A stretch of DNA of 64,000 nt, taken from the NCBI GenBank assembly GCA_039811185.1, contig JBDHYF010000002.1, positions 338,009-402,008 on the forward strand, read 5' to 3'. Shown here one piece after another: positions 41,689-50,270 of the stretch. The notes beneath the pieces were generated by a model. The model had not been told where the DNA came from and ran no database searches. It was given only the letters and a program-made list of their open reading frames with translations. The stretch is from JAEZDR01 sp039811185. Lineage in GTDB: Bacteria > Bacteroidota > Bacteroidia > Chitinophagales > Chitinophagaceae. Each line of letters opens with the position of its first letter. The stretch's first letter is position 1. Made by a program: the position numbers and the translations under genes.

Positions 41689-41960
41689 TCATGCTGCTAA
41701 TACTTTTTCGGTTAAACGTAAAATTTCGTCAATCTCTTTTTGATTGAAAATACCTCTGATGCCTTCAGGGTGAAGCATGGTAAAAGGAGATTCAATCAGG
41801 TTGCGTTTGCTTACATCCCTTTTTCCAACACAAAATTCTTGAGCAAATCCAAAAATTGCAGTTGTCTGCTGTTGAGGTAACAGTGTTTGGCAATAAAATC
41901 ATCAAATGCTTTGGTAACGGTTTCGGCAAATGTTTCCAGTTGCTCAATGCCTAAAATGTT
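41689..41960 (-). pseudogene. hsdR: Type I restriction subunit HsdR, 3' remnant with frameshift
   Basis: Read on the minus strand from 41960: NILGIEQLETFAETVTKAFD, then DFIAKHCYLNSRQLQFLDLL and KNFVLEKG, where the frame reaches a stop. One base over, it continues VSKRNLIESPFTMLHPEGIR, GIFNQKEIDEILRLTEKVLA, A and TGA. Together this is the C-terminal domain of HsdR (the EcoEI type), with a one-base deletion near 41815-41822. Sequence upstream of 41960 is unrelated. With the hsdS tail it shows a lost hsdR-hsdM-hsdS locus in the usual order. Confidence 0.75.
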
Positions 41961-42017
41961 CGGAGTGTCGTCCTACCATTGGGCTATAACATGTGTGTTT
42001 GCGTTAGGCAGCATAAT

Positions 42018-42154
42018 ATCTCGCGTGAGGGATAGCGCGGAAAGCCCGCAGTGGAGGCCGCAACAGCGGACTGCACGAGGACTTGCAGCAATAGCCCGAC
42101 CCCTTTACGTTGGCGCCAATCACCGAAGGCTGTTACGTAAAGGGGGCACGCCCA
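42018..42154. repeat. Structured repeat / possible ncRNA
   Basis: A 137-bp non-coding stretch with strong secondary structure. Terminal stem: CCCCTTTACGT (42100-42110) / ACGTAAAGGGG (42135-42145), 11 bp perfect. Inner stems: GCAGT (42048-42052) / ACTGC (42070-42074) enclosing CCGC/GCGG with loop AACA. The blocks GGAAAGCCCG and AATAGCCCG repeat inside it. It lies between the restriction remnants and the last glycosyltransferase gene, four bases past that stop on the minus strand. It resembles repeated intergenic elements I think I know from other Bacteroidota, but I cannot confirm that. Confidence 0.5.
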
Positions 42155-42158
42155 AACA

Positions 42159-43322
42159 TCAATTACTCCTTTTTGCTTTTTCCCAAACGGCTGACTGGCT
42201 CTTTCTGAAATAGCGAACAATGCCCGCCACCACCGCATAATTCATTAAACAGAAGTAGTAAGGGATAAAGAAAATTTTCTTGCGCATTTTGCGCTTTTCA
42301 AAACTCCACCCCGCAACAGCCATCACATAAAATAAACACTGCGCCGCAAGTACCGCAACGTAAAAAACAGATGCCGTTTGCAAAACAATTACAACGTTTA
42401 AAACAAATACCATTACCAGCAGAAAAGGCGTGATGGTCCACCGTAAAACGCGATGACTGATGTATTGAAAAACTAGTATGGGGTTAAAAAACGGGTTCAT
42501 TAAAAACGGCAGTCGAACAATAGATTGGATGCCGCCGGCAGCAATGCGGACTTTTCGTTTCAATTCCTCGTCCACATCGCGCGAAGGCGCTTCCGTGGCA
42601 AACGCTTTGGGCTCATAGGCAATCCGGTAGCCTTTTTTTGTGATGAGCAGCGAAATCATGAAGTCGTCGAGAATCGTATCGGGAGGCACAGCCTGATAGA
42701 GCGCGGTGCGAATGCTGAACAGTTCACCGGCGGCGCCCACAACCGAGTATAGTTCGGCATCCCAGGTTTTCAGCTTCGATTCGTACTTCCAATAAATGCC
42801 CTCGGTTGCGGCTGCATTAGCGGCCCCTTCGGACTGCACCCGCTTCTCTCCGCTTACTGCGCCAATGGTTTCATCGGCATAATGGCGGCATATTTCTTTC
42901 AGCGCCCCGGCGTTTAAAAATGTGTTTGCGTCGGTATAAACGGTAATTTCAGAATCTACATATTGCATGGCGCGATGCACGGCATTTATTTTTCCGGAGC
43001 GGCCTTCTTTATGTAACAATTTTATCTGCGGACAGGCGCTGATCAGCTGCGGCGTTTCGTCGGTAGAACCATCCGTAACAAACACGATCTGCAACTTATC
43101 TTTCGGATAGTCCAACGCTAGGGTATTGCCAATTTTTTCGCGGATAATTTCTGCTTCGTTATAGGCTGCAACAATGAGTGTAACCGACGGAAAATGGGTG
43201 GCCGGCAAAAGCTTTTGCTTTCTAAAAAGCCGCTTCACCTTTACCAAAAAATAGAGCAGAATTCCATACCCCAGAAAGGTGTAGAATACAATGAAGACGG
43301 CGACCCAAAAAATAATAATCAT
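42159..43322 (-). CDS. Glycosyltransferase family 2, membrane-bound
   Basis: Processive-type GT-A glycosyltransferase of 387 residues. A membrane helix at the N-terminus (about 3-25) precedes the nucleotide-sugar domain: VTLIVAAYNEAEIIREK, VFVTDGSTDET, VYTDANTFL with the first Asp residues, and the acceptor-site DDF at about 215. Three or four membrane helices close the protein (about 270-365). The motif KRKVRIAAGG takes the place of the processive QxxRW, so activity may be non-processive. It is the last gene of the polysaccharide set, overlapping the next upstream gene by four bases (ATGA). Confidence 0.9.
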   Translation of the reverse strand: MIIIFWVAVFIVFYTFLGYGILLYFLVKVKRLFRKQKLLPATHFPSVTLIVAAYNEAEIIREKIGNTLALDYPKDKLQIVFVTDGSTDETPQLISACPQIKLLHKEGRSGKINAVHRAMQYVDSEITVYTDANTFLNAGALKEICRHYADETIGAVSGEKRVQSEGAANAAATEGIYWKYESKLKTWDAELYSVVGAAGELFSIRTALYQAVPPDTILDDFMISLLITKKGYRIAYEPKAFATEAPSRDVDEELKRKVRIAAGGIQSIVRLPFLMNPFFNPILVFQYISHRVLRWTITPFLLVMVFVLNVVIVLQTASVFYVAVLAAQCLFYVMAVAGWSFEKRKMRKKIFFIPYYFCLMNYAVVAGIVRYFRKSQSAVWEKAKRSN

Positions 43323-44215
43323 GACTGTGGGTTTGCTCGGTGTGTGAGGTTCCAGCGAAGAGCTTTAAAAAACGGCGAAACCAGCTTCCACTCACCTTTT
43401 AAAAAATAGCCGGCCAATGTTTTCGGCGCTACAACAGCAGTAAAATAGCAGTAAAACAACAAACGCTTTAACGGAGGCGCATTTCTTCTGATGAAAAGAA
43501 TGCGGTTGCGCACCATGAAGTATTCTTTTAAGGGCGAATTTTTACCGGTGCTGACAGATTCTTTATGGTAGATGAGTGCATGGGTGTTTACGAGTAATTC
43601 GTATCCGAGGTTTTTAATTTTTTCGGCCCAATCCATCTCTTCAAAGTACAGGAAAAACTGTTCGTCCATTCCTCCTGCTTTTTCAACCACTTCCCGTTTC
43701 ACCATCATTGCCGCGCCATGCGGAAATGCCGTGGGAAGTATTTGGTTGCGCCATTGGCCGTTGTCGCGCTCTTTAGCTCCGATAGAGCGATTGCGGCAAG
43801 TAATAAAGTTAATGGGCGTAAAACCGGCAAACTGTATCAGGGACGACGGCTCGTAGTAATTAATTTGCGGACATACAACGCCTGCTCTTGGATTTTTTTC
43901 GAACGTTTCAATCAGTGTTGGAATGAGGCCCGGTGTGAATACAGTGTCGTTATTTACGAAAAAAAGAAACCTGCCTTTTGCCTGTTGAACAGCCAGATTG
44001 TTGCCGCCGGCAAAGCCTAAATTTTTTTCTGACCGGATGAGCCGAACATCAGGAAATGCAGCAAGGATGCGGCTTTCGTTCTCCGGATCGCTGCCGTTGT
44101 CAACAACAATTATTTCTGTGCCGGAATCGTTACGCGTATCAAAAACCGACTGTAACATTTCGATGGTAACAGCGGCCTGATTGTAATTTACCGTAATGAT
44201 ACTGGTGTTAACCAT
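43319..44215 (-). CDS. Glycosyltransferase family 2
   Basis: GT-A transferase of 298 residues, related to rhamnosyl- or N-acetylglucosaminyl-transferases of the WcaA type. It has TVNYNQAAVTIEMLQSV, VVDNGSDPEN and the DxD-type VNNDTVFTPG near residue 90, plus FLYFEEMDWAEKIKNLGYEL with the catalytic Asp/Glu near 175. A hydrophobic segment near 260-275 may associate with the membrane. It overlaps the flippase gene upstream by eight bases. Confidence 0.9.
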   Translation of the reverse strand: MVNTSIITVNYNQAAVTIEMLQSVFDTRNDSGTEIIVVDNGSDPENESRILAAFPDVRLIRSEKNLGFAGGNNLAVQQAKGRFLFFVNNDTVFTPGLIPTLIETFEKNPRAGVVCPQINYYEPSSLIQFAGFTPINFITCRNRSIGAKERDNGQWRNQILPTAFPHGAAMMVKREVVEKAGGMDEQFFLYFEEMDWAEKIKNLGYELLVNTHALIYHKESVSTGKNSPLKEYFMVRNRILFIRRNAPPLKRLLFYCYFTAVVAPKTLAGYFLKGEWKLVSPFFKALRWNLTHRANPQS

Positions 44216-45536
44216 TTTTCCTGATTCCGAGTTTTTGAAGATAATATTTTGATTGGCTGAAGCCGACTGAAAAGATGTCTTTCATGCTCACCGGCAAATG
44301 TTTTTTTAAGTGGTGAAGGCCGTACCAGGTGCCGATGATAAAGGTAGGTACACTTGCAATGGCAACGCCATACACATTCTGGAAGATTTGAATGCCGATT
44401 ACATCGCCCACAACATTAATCAGCAACATCAGCACTACTTTAATGAAGTTGATTTTCGGAAGATGGATCACGTCGAGGGTTACACCTATGAAGCGATCGA
44501 TTGGAAGAAAAATGGCAAACGACATAAATATCCTGAATACGCCCGCTGCTTCGGTATCGGCAAACTGCGGCCCGCCGATTATTCGTACCGCTACATCCGC
44601 AAATGCAACAGCAAAAATGGCGACTGGTATCAGTGCTACGGCCACAAGCCCTGCATACTTCTTCATTACATCCGCCACCTCGGTTTTGCTTCCCTGGTTG
44701 TACGCAGTGCTTAATGCCGGTAAGCCCGTTGCAAGAAAGCTCCTCAGCGGAATTTCAATAAACTCCATAAGCTTTTGGCCGATGTTGTAGATGGCCACGT
44801 ATGCCGGCCCTAACATAAAGTTTATGATGAAGGTATCTGAACTCCTCAGCAAATTGGCGCTGATGGTAGTTCCCACGCTGTACTTTCCAAAGTGATACAA
44901 TTCAGTTACACAGTTTCTGGACTTATGGGTGATGGTATGTATCAGCGTCCATCTTTTCAACATCACATAAATGCCCGGAATGATGCAGCTAAGCAGGTTG
45001 GCGAACATAATGCTGAACATATTCAGTTCGTCGAAAACGATGTACGCAAGCACAATTACAATAAACGATCCCTGGTTTACGAGCCGGACAGCGAGCAGGC
45101 TTCCAAACTTTTGCTGCGCCTGCAATATCCAGGTGGCAACCACCATGGGAAGTGTAGCAATGAATGTAATGCTGAACCAGGTAACCACGTTTGCAATGCT
45201 TTTATCGGCGACGGGAATAAACCAGGCAATCACGTTTGCAACGAAAACGGCAGCCGTTATAAGCAACGCCAGATACCAAGTGCTTCCTGCTACCTCACTG
45301 GCGCGCTGCGGCTGTGTGCCGCCGTAAAATTTTATAAATGCCGTTTGCAAAAAACCGGTGCGAAAAGTGTCAATTAACACAAAGGCGGTTTGAAAAAAAA
45401 TCCAGATGCCCGCTTCTTCTGGAGTGAGAAACCGAAAAATAAGGCCGATGCTGATTAAACTTAAAACGGCAGTAATTCCATTTGTAAAGAATGAAAGAAA
45501 ATGCTTGTTCCGGATGTAGCTTAAGATATTGGCCAT
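44208..45536 (-). CDS. Oligosaccharide flippase (Wzx-like)
   Basis: Membrane protein of 442 residues with about twelve to fourteen hydrophobic segments and the polysaccharide-transport (PST) pattern near the start (LSFFTNGITAVLSLISIGLIF, residue 13 onward). It would flip the undecaprenyl-linked repeat unit to the periplasm. The family is variable in sequence and I identify it from topology and context. The start is at MANILSYIRNK. It is the first gene of the minus-strand block before the divergent glycosyltransferase gene. Confidence 0.85.
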   Translation of the reverse strand: MANILSYIRNKHFLSFFTNGITAVLSLISIGLIFRFLTPEEAGIWIFFQTAFVLIDTFRTGFLQTAFIKFYGGTQPQRASEVAGSTWYLALLITAAVFVANVIAWFIPVADKSIANVVTWFSITFIATLPMVVATWILQAQQKFGSLLAVRLVNQGSFIVIVLAYIVFDELNMFSIMFANLLSCIIPGIYVMLKRWTLIHTITHKSRNCVTELYHFGKYSVGTTISANLLRSSDTFIINFMLGPAYVAIYNIGQKLMEFIEIPLRSFLATGLPALSTAYNQGSKTEVADVMKKYAGLVAVALIPVAIFAVAFADVAVRIIGGPQFADTEAAGVFRIFMSFAIFLPIDRFIGVTLDVIHLPKINFIKVVLMLLINVVGDVIGIQIFQNVYGVAIASVPTFIIGTWYGLHHLKKHLPVSMKDIFSVGFSQSKYYLQKLGIRKNG

Positions 45537-45669
45537 GGTTGAATGACCAAAGAAACAATTTTTATACAGGAAAAGTACTACTGCATCAAATCCTTAATCA
45601 TAGTTTAAAGTAGATTGAAACATTATCTGTTGACGGTGGTTTATATTCGTAAATCAAGAATTAGATGAT

Positions 45670-46563
45670 ATGATTTTTTCGCTTCCTGCCTGGATTAAAC
45701 CGCATTTGTTTGTCGGGAAAAAAATGGCCGATCTCACAGAAAAAGAAATTGCTGATTTACGCGAAAAGATCAGCAGGTTTAAAGATGAGGCGCCGGAAGT
45801 GTCGGTAATGATTCCTGCATGGAACGAGCAGGACAATATTTTCCGCGCACTCAGTTGTTTAAGCAGCAACATTACCAGGTATAAAGCAGAGATCGTTGTC
45901 ATCAACAACAACAGTACGGATAAGATGCAGCAGTTGCTCGATTCGCTCGGAGTGAGAAATTATTTGCAACCGGAGCAGGGCACGCCGCATGCGCGCCAAC
46001 TTGGATTGGAAATGGCCAAAGGGAAATATCACCTCTGTGCCGACTCTGATAGTTTTTATCCGCCGCACTGGATAGATCTGATGGTGGAGCCGATGGAGAA
46101 AGATAAAGATATTGTTGGCGTGTATGGACGTTACTCCTACTTACCACCGGAAGGCAGCGGCAGGTTTTGGTTTTGGGCGTATGAAAAAGTTACGTCCGTG
46201 CTGATTTTACTGCGGAAGAAAAATCGAGAGCACATTAATTTTCTCGGCTTTAATATGGGCTTTGTTACAGAAGTAGGCCGCACCACCGGTGGGTTTAAAG
46301 TGAGGGCCGTTCGTAAGTTTACCAATGCTGCGGACAGCGAAGATTTTACGGAAGTTGCTGAAGATGGTCAGATGGCAGTGAATCTAAAAACGAAAGGCCG
46401 TTTAAAGATGGTAACCGATAAACGTGCAAGGGTATTTACCTCGCCGCGGCGGTTGCTGTACGATGGCGGATTGGGTAAAGCCTTCTGGAACCGCTTAAAG
46501 CTGCATAGCAGCAGAATGGCTGAATACCTGACCGGACGCTACAAAAAAGGAAGCGACATTTAA
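45670..46563 (+). CDS. Glycosyltransferase family 2
   Basis: GT-A transferase of 297 residues, without obvious membrane segments. It has VSVMIPAWNEQDNIFRALSC (residue 43), VVINNNSTDK and the DxD region in HLCADSDSFYPPHW (about 120). The only gene of the polysaccharide region on the plus strand; its stop overlaps the stop of the GT8 gene by four bases. The 133-bp gap to the flippase holds the divergent promoters. Confidence 0.88.
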   Translation: MIFSLPAWIKPHLFVGKKMADLTEKEIADLREKISRFKDEAPEVSVMIPAWNEQDNIFRALSCLSSNITRYKAEIVVINNNSTDKMQQLLDSLGVRNYLQPEQGTPHARQLGLEMAKGKYHLCADSDSFYPPHWIDLMVEPMEKDKDIVGVYGRYSYLPPEGSGRFWFWAYEKVTSVLILLRKKNREHINFLGFNMGFVTEVGRTTGGFKVRAVRKFTNAADSEDFTEVAEDGQMAVNLKTKGRLKMVTDKRARVFTSPRRLLYDGGLGKAFWNRLKLHSSRMAEYLTGRYKKGSDI

Positions 46564-47444
46564 AACAGCCGCTTCTTTATTTTATCCCACACATTGTTTA
46601 TTTTTTTCAGATAGCGGCTGCCTTCAGAAACCGGCTTTGCGCCTTTCCATTTGGTTTGGTTTACAAACTCCCAAAACAACTTTTGAAAAGCAGGATTGTT
46701 GCTGTAAGTTGTATAGATAGGCTTTCTGGTTGCAAAATGTATTATGTAGGGGTTGGAAATAGATGAGGAAGCAAAAGTATTCCATTTCAGATCTAACGGT
46801 TCCCATTTGTTGGCGAGCACAACATTTAATCCGTACTGGTCGGGATAGTTCGCGTATTTTTTATTGTTTTCGATGCAATCTAAAACGGCCTCGGTAATCT
46901 TTTCCTGACGCCATTTTTCAAGATCAAAAACAATTAATCCGGTGTTGAAGTAGAGCGTGTCGGCGCTCAATTGCAGCTCCTCGTAGTTTTTTATTCCACC
47001 CCAGTCGTTCGATACTGTGTTTATCCAGATGTCGTGCACTGCGCCAATGATTTTGCCGTTAAGCTGCGTGTTCCACAGCGTGGCAATATCTTCCATTGCA
47101 ATCATATCCACATCGAGGTAGATAGCTTTATTAACTTCGGCCGGAAGAAAAAAAGGAATGAACAAGCGCATGTAAATGTTCAAAGGATAAGAACTCCTGT
47201 CGAGCGGAAGAGAGAAATTTTTCGGAATCGCTTCTTCCATGGCGATCCACGAAATTTTGATAAGCGGATCCGCGAAAGAAGATTCCAATTTTGCCTTATT
47301 GGCTTTCGAAACTTTATCTTCTATTATATAAAAATGCAGCACGCTTTGAGAACGGTTATTTTTTTCGATAGACTTGATTAACGCAGCAAGTAAAATCAGG
47401 TAATGATTATCGGAAACGGCTACAATGGTTATTGGATGTTGCAT
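46560..47444 (-). CDS. Glycosyltransferase family 8
   Basis: Retaining transferase of 294 residues. It starts TIVAVSDNHYLILLAALIKS and has the metal-binding DxD in IYLDVDMIAMEDI (about residue 97) and a NTGLIVFDLEKWRQ block (about 157), both of the lipopolysaccharide galactosyl/glucosyltransferase type (RfaJ-like). It lies in the polysaccharide locus, two bases after the stop of the neighbouring transferase gene, so it is likely co-transcribed with it. Confidence 0.9.
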   Translation of the reverse strand: MQHPITIVAVSDNHYLILLAALIKSIEKNNRSQSVLHFYIIEDKVSKANKAKLESSFADPLIKISWIAMEEAIPKNFSLPLDRSSYPLNIYMRLFIPFFLPAEVNKAIYLDVDMIAMEDIATLWNTQLNGKIIGAVHDIWINTVSNDWGGIKNYEELQLSADTLYFNTGLIVFDLEKWRQEKITEAVLDCIENNKKYANYPDQYGLNVVLANKWEPLDLKWNTFASSSISNPYIIHFATRKPIYTTYSNNPAFQKLFWEFVNQTKWKGAKPVSEGSRYLKKINNVWDKIKKRLF

Positions 47445-47446
47445 GG

Positions 47447-48643
47447 TTACGGTTTTTTATCTTTTAGTGCTTGTGCAATGATGTGATCGAACTGACGGAA
47501 ACGCTGCTCCCATGTGTTTTCTGCCGCTATTTGCACCCGGTATTTTATCTGTTCGTCCGGCTCATTTAATGCAAGATGCAACGCGTTGGAAAAAGAAGCG
47601 GCATCATTGCAGTAATAAACGGCTTTGCCCGAAAATGCTTTCAGGTCTTCATTAAAATTTGTTGCCACCACTGCTTTACCTGCGCCAAGGTACTCGAATA
47701 ATTTCAGCGGAAAAATGGTACGGCTAACTGCATCTTTTTTAAATGGAATTACTGCTACGTCAAAGCCCTTCAGCACCGAAGGCATCTCGTTGTACGGCAC
47801 TGCCGGAAAATGAATAATGTTTCTATTTTTGAAAAACCCTTCAGGCACATATCCGCTCTCTGCAGGGCCAACGAATGCAAAGGATTTGTCGGGATTGTTT
47901 TTTGCAACCTCTTCCACCAGCGCAAAATCCATTCTTCGCTCAATATTCCCGAAGTAGCCTACAATCGGTTTCCTGAGCGTTTTCAGAAAGGCCGCCGGCG
48001 AAACATCATGGTGCAATGCACGGCTGCTATGCGAAACATCGGCAGCATTGGCAACAAAAAAGGAGTTGGGATTTTGCAGCTTTTTTTCTTCATAAAGCTG
48101 TTGGGAAGAGCAGATTACTACATCGGATTTTCGAACCAGAATTTCTTCCGATATCAGCCCATGCCGCGTATCGTAGGGGCGAATAAGCGGATCAACACAA
48201 TAATAGATGCTGAGCTTCGCACGCAGCGCAGCGCCCACATGGGGATAGTGAAAATTGTGCGAGTTGAAAAAAATGAAGTCGTTTATTTTTTGCGTGCGCA
48301 ACAGTTTACGGATGCCGCGCACAATTGCTTGTTCGTTATAGCGCAGCAACAGCCGGTAAAGCCGACCTTCCGGAAGAAAGTTGATAGATGGAACTACAGG
48401 CGGGTTTACAATCCGCAACCCGGGAATACCGGTTTGATGAAGGTTGTTGTTGAACGATTTCCGCTTTTCTATCTGATGTTTTTTATCGGAAGAAAACAGA
48501 TCTTTAAACGTAAAGGGATTGTCGATGTAATACACTGTGTTGTGCTGCGCCAAATGTTTTGCAATGATGTAGCTGTTCGATTCTATGGCGTCATCAAACC
48601 GCGGAAGCGCAAGCATAATTATGGTTTCATTCTTCAGCAGCAT
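47447..48643 (-). CDS. Glycosyltransferase family 4-like
   Basis: GT-B transferase of 398 residues. The donor-site block FPLKLFEYLGAGKAVVATNF near residue 310 has the Glu pair of GT4 enzymes, and IVGYFGNIERRMDF is the inter-domain strand. The start at MLLKNETII (48643) overlaps the end of the Wzy-like gene by 17 bases. A longer reading with 44 more residues would overlap that gene further and is less likely. A start at the next Met, MLALPRFDD, is also possible. Confidence 0.85.
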   Translation of the reverse strand: MLLKNETIIMLALPRFDDAIESNSYIIAKHLAQHNTVYYIDNPFTFKDLFSSDKKHQIEKRKSFNNNLHQTGIPGLRIVNPPVVPSINFLPEGRLYRLLLRYNEQAIVRGIRKLLRTQKINDFIFFNSHNFHYPHVGAALRAKLSIYYCVDPLIRPYDTRHGLISEEILVRKSDVVICSSQQLYEEKKLQNPNSFFVANAADVSHSSRALHHDVSPAAFLKTLRKPIVGYFGNIERRMDFALVEEVAKNNPDKSFAFVGPAESGYVPEGFFKNRNIIHFPAVPYNEMPSVLKGFDVAVIPFKKDAVSRTIFPLKLFEYLGAGKAVVATNFNEDLKAFSGKAVYYCNDAASFSNALHLALNEPDEQIKYRVQIAAENTWEQRFRQFDHIIAQALKDKKP

Positions 48644-50129
48644 GATGCGGTTTTTGTTGAAGTTCGGTATCCAGCAGCCGCAGTCGGACAACCAATGCAG
48701 CGGCGAGATAAAATAAAATATTGGAAGGAAACTGCACGATTGCTTCTTGCGGATAGTTTCCAATATTATATGCAAAGATCACCAATAACATGGCAAGGCA
48801 ATAGGTTTTCAGTTCTTTATCCCGGATGGCGAAATAGTTGTTTACACCTGTTTTCAGAATGTAAAACATCAGCATACAAAAAATAAAGAGACCTATCCAT
48901 CCGAGTTCCACTGCTACACGCACATAGCCGCTGTCGGGCGGGAAGCTTGCCAGAAAAGAGCCCGGCGCAAATCGTGCACCCCACACACCCGTTGCGCCCA
49001 AACCGCCGCCAATTGGATGACTGAGGATATAGGGTTGAATGCGCTTTTGGTTTGCACTGCGTACATTGAAGGAAGCATCTGCTGCCGGCTTAAATGCCGA
49101 CTGAAAACGTTGAAGCGAGGGGTTCGATGTGGGAATAAAAATGAGCATGGCAATGAAAGCTACCGCTGCAACGCCTGCACCCAACATCTGTTTGTTGAAC
49201 TTCAATATAAAAAACAACACCAACGCTGCGGGAATCAGTACGTATGCGCCTCTCGTTCCCGAAAACAACATCGTATAACAACAAAGTGAAATGCACAGAA
49301 TCAGCAATATCTTTTTATACCAAACCTTCACAAATGTAAGCAGCACAATTGCCAGTAAAGATGCTACCACCATGTTATAAGCAAAGGCCACCGGATCGGA
49401 GAAGATGGAAAATTTTCGCCACCTGCCGTCAATAAAATACAACAAGATTATCTGAGGATCCTGAAGCATTGAAACTTCAAAAGAAGCAAATCCTGCAAAC
49501 TCCTGCTTTAGTGCATACAAGGCGCCGAATAATGCAAGCGCCAGCCAGACTTTAAAAATCAATCTGACCATCTGCACGGTACGGATAAAATGCAAAAACA
49601 CAAAGAACATCAGCGCCACGATGGCGACACTTCTAATGGTATAAAGCCACGATAAGCGCGATGCAGCCTCAGGATTTCCTACCTGCAAAATATTGTAAAC
49701 AATCCACGCAAGAAGCAGGTAACTGACCGGGTTTTTAAATGTCTGCCACTCCGGATTTTTTTTCTGGTGAAGCAGGAACGACAGCAGCAGCAATGCATAC
49801 AGCCCGTCCATCAACGTGCCCATCGGGAAATTTAAACCCATTTTTATCACCCACATCAAGAGGTAGGCGCCCACTATCAGCGTAAAAATCCCAAATTTTG
49901 GATAAGCAATCACCGCATATACAACAGGAATTCCAATGAAGGCAGCTAACAGCAAAACAACGGCAATGATGCCTTTAGCAGCAATCAGATAGGAAAAGCC
50001 GCATACGAAAACAGCCAGCGTAAGATAACCGGCTGTGCTGTTGAATTTTTCCACCAAAAAAGCATTCCGTAAAAACGATTTCAACTGCAACAGCAGCCCG
50101 TTGTTTGTTATGGTGGATTCCGCGCGCAC
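48627..50129 (-). CDS. O-antigen polymerase/ligase-like membrane protein (Wzy/WaaL)
   Basis: Membrane protein of 500 residues with ten to twelve hydrophobic segments and a larger periplasmic loop (about 330-400). The loop carries HPIGGGLGATGVWGARF and PDSGYVRVAVELGWIGLF, the block shared by Wzy polymerases and WaaL ligases (PF04932 type). GTG start (MRAESTITNNG) directly after the TAA of the 46-residue gene. Within a locus that has Wzx and a co-polymerase, polymerase is the better guess. Confidence 0.87.
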   Translation of the reverse strand: MRAESTITNNGLLLQLKSFLRNAFLVEKFNSTAGYLTLAVFVCGFSYLIAAKGIIAVVLLLAAFIGIPVVYAVIAYPKFGIFTLIVGAYLLMWVIKMGLNFPMGTLMDGLYALLLLSFLLHQKKNPEWQTFKNPVSYLLLAWIVYNILQVGNPEAASRLSWLYTIRSVAIVALMFFVFLHFIRTVQMVRLIFKVWLALALFGALYALKQEFAGFASFEVSMLQDPQIILLYFIDGRWRKFSIFSDPVAFAYNMVVASLLAIVLLTFVKVWYKKILLILCISLCCYTMLFSGTRGAYVLIPAALVLFFILKFNKQMLGAGVAAVAFIAMLIFIPTSNPSLQRFQSAFKPAADASFNVRSANQKRIQPYILSHPIGGGLGATGVWGARFAPGSFLASFPPDSGYVRVAVELGWIGLFIFCMLMFYILKTGVNNYFAIRDKELKTYCLAMLLVIFAYNIGNYPQEAIVQFPSNILFYLAAALVVRLRLLDTELQQKPHHAAEE

Positions 50130-50270
50130 TTACAAAAACATAATCTTGACAAGAAAGAAAAATACCGATACAAAACAGAAAATGATTGCTGCTTTTTCCT
50201 TCAAACGGTTCAGTTTTTCTTCGCGTTCCCGAACTGCGTTTTTATCTTCCTGATGTGGATCAATTCTCAT
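50130..50270 (-). CDS. Small membrane protein, 46 aa
   Basis: A 46-codon frame starts MRIDPHQEDKNAVREREEKL and then has NRLKEKAAIIFCFVSVFFFL and VKIMFL before TAA. It has a charged helical N-terminus (about 1-26, heptad-like Leu/Lys/Glu) and one membrane helix (about 29-46). Its ATG overlaps the TGA of the upstream glycosyltransferase gene by 11 bases, and the GTG of the Wzy-like gene follows immediately, so translational coupling is strong evidence that it is a real gene. I recognise no family. It may assist the neighbouring polymerase or the export complex. Confidence 0.65.
   Translation of the reverse strand: MRIDPHQEDKNAVREREEKLNRLKEKAAIIFCFVSVFFFLVKIMFL

Noticed and set aside
41961..41994. 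Minus-strand stretch resembling the 5' half of a tRNA (AGCCCAATGGTAGGAC with a CTCCGAA loop)
   Set aside because: There is no pairing acceptor or T arm downstream; the sequence runs directly into the hsdR remnant. It may be a tRNA scar or chance.
41949..42009. GCCTAA and GTTAGGC 60 bases apart, like the core sites of an integron attC
   Set aside because: The first core lacks the AAC ending, lies in hsdR coding sequence and no inner stem pairs. There is no integrase.
47810..48886. A 358-codon open frame on the plus strand
   Set aside because: It lies wholly opposite the GT4-like and Wzy-like genes, which have family motifs and overlapping junctions. Its translation is of low complexity for a membrane or enzyme fold, so it is a shadow.
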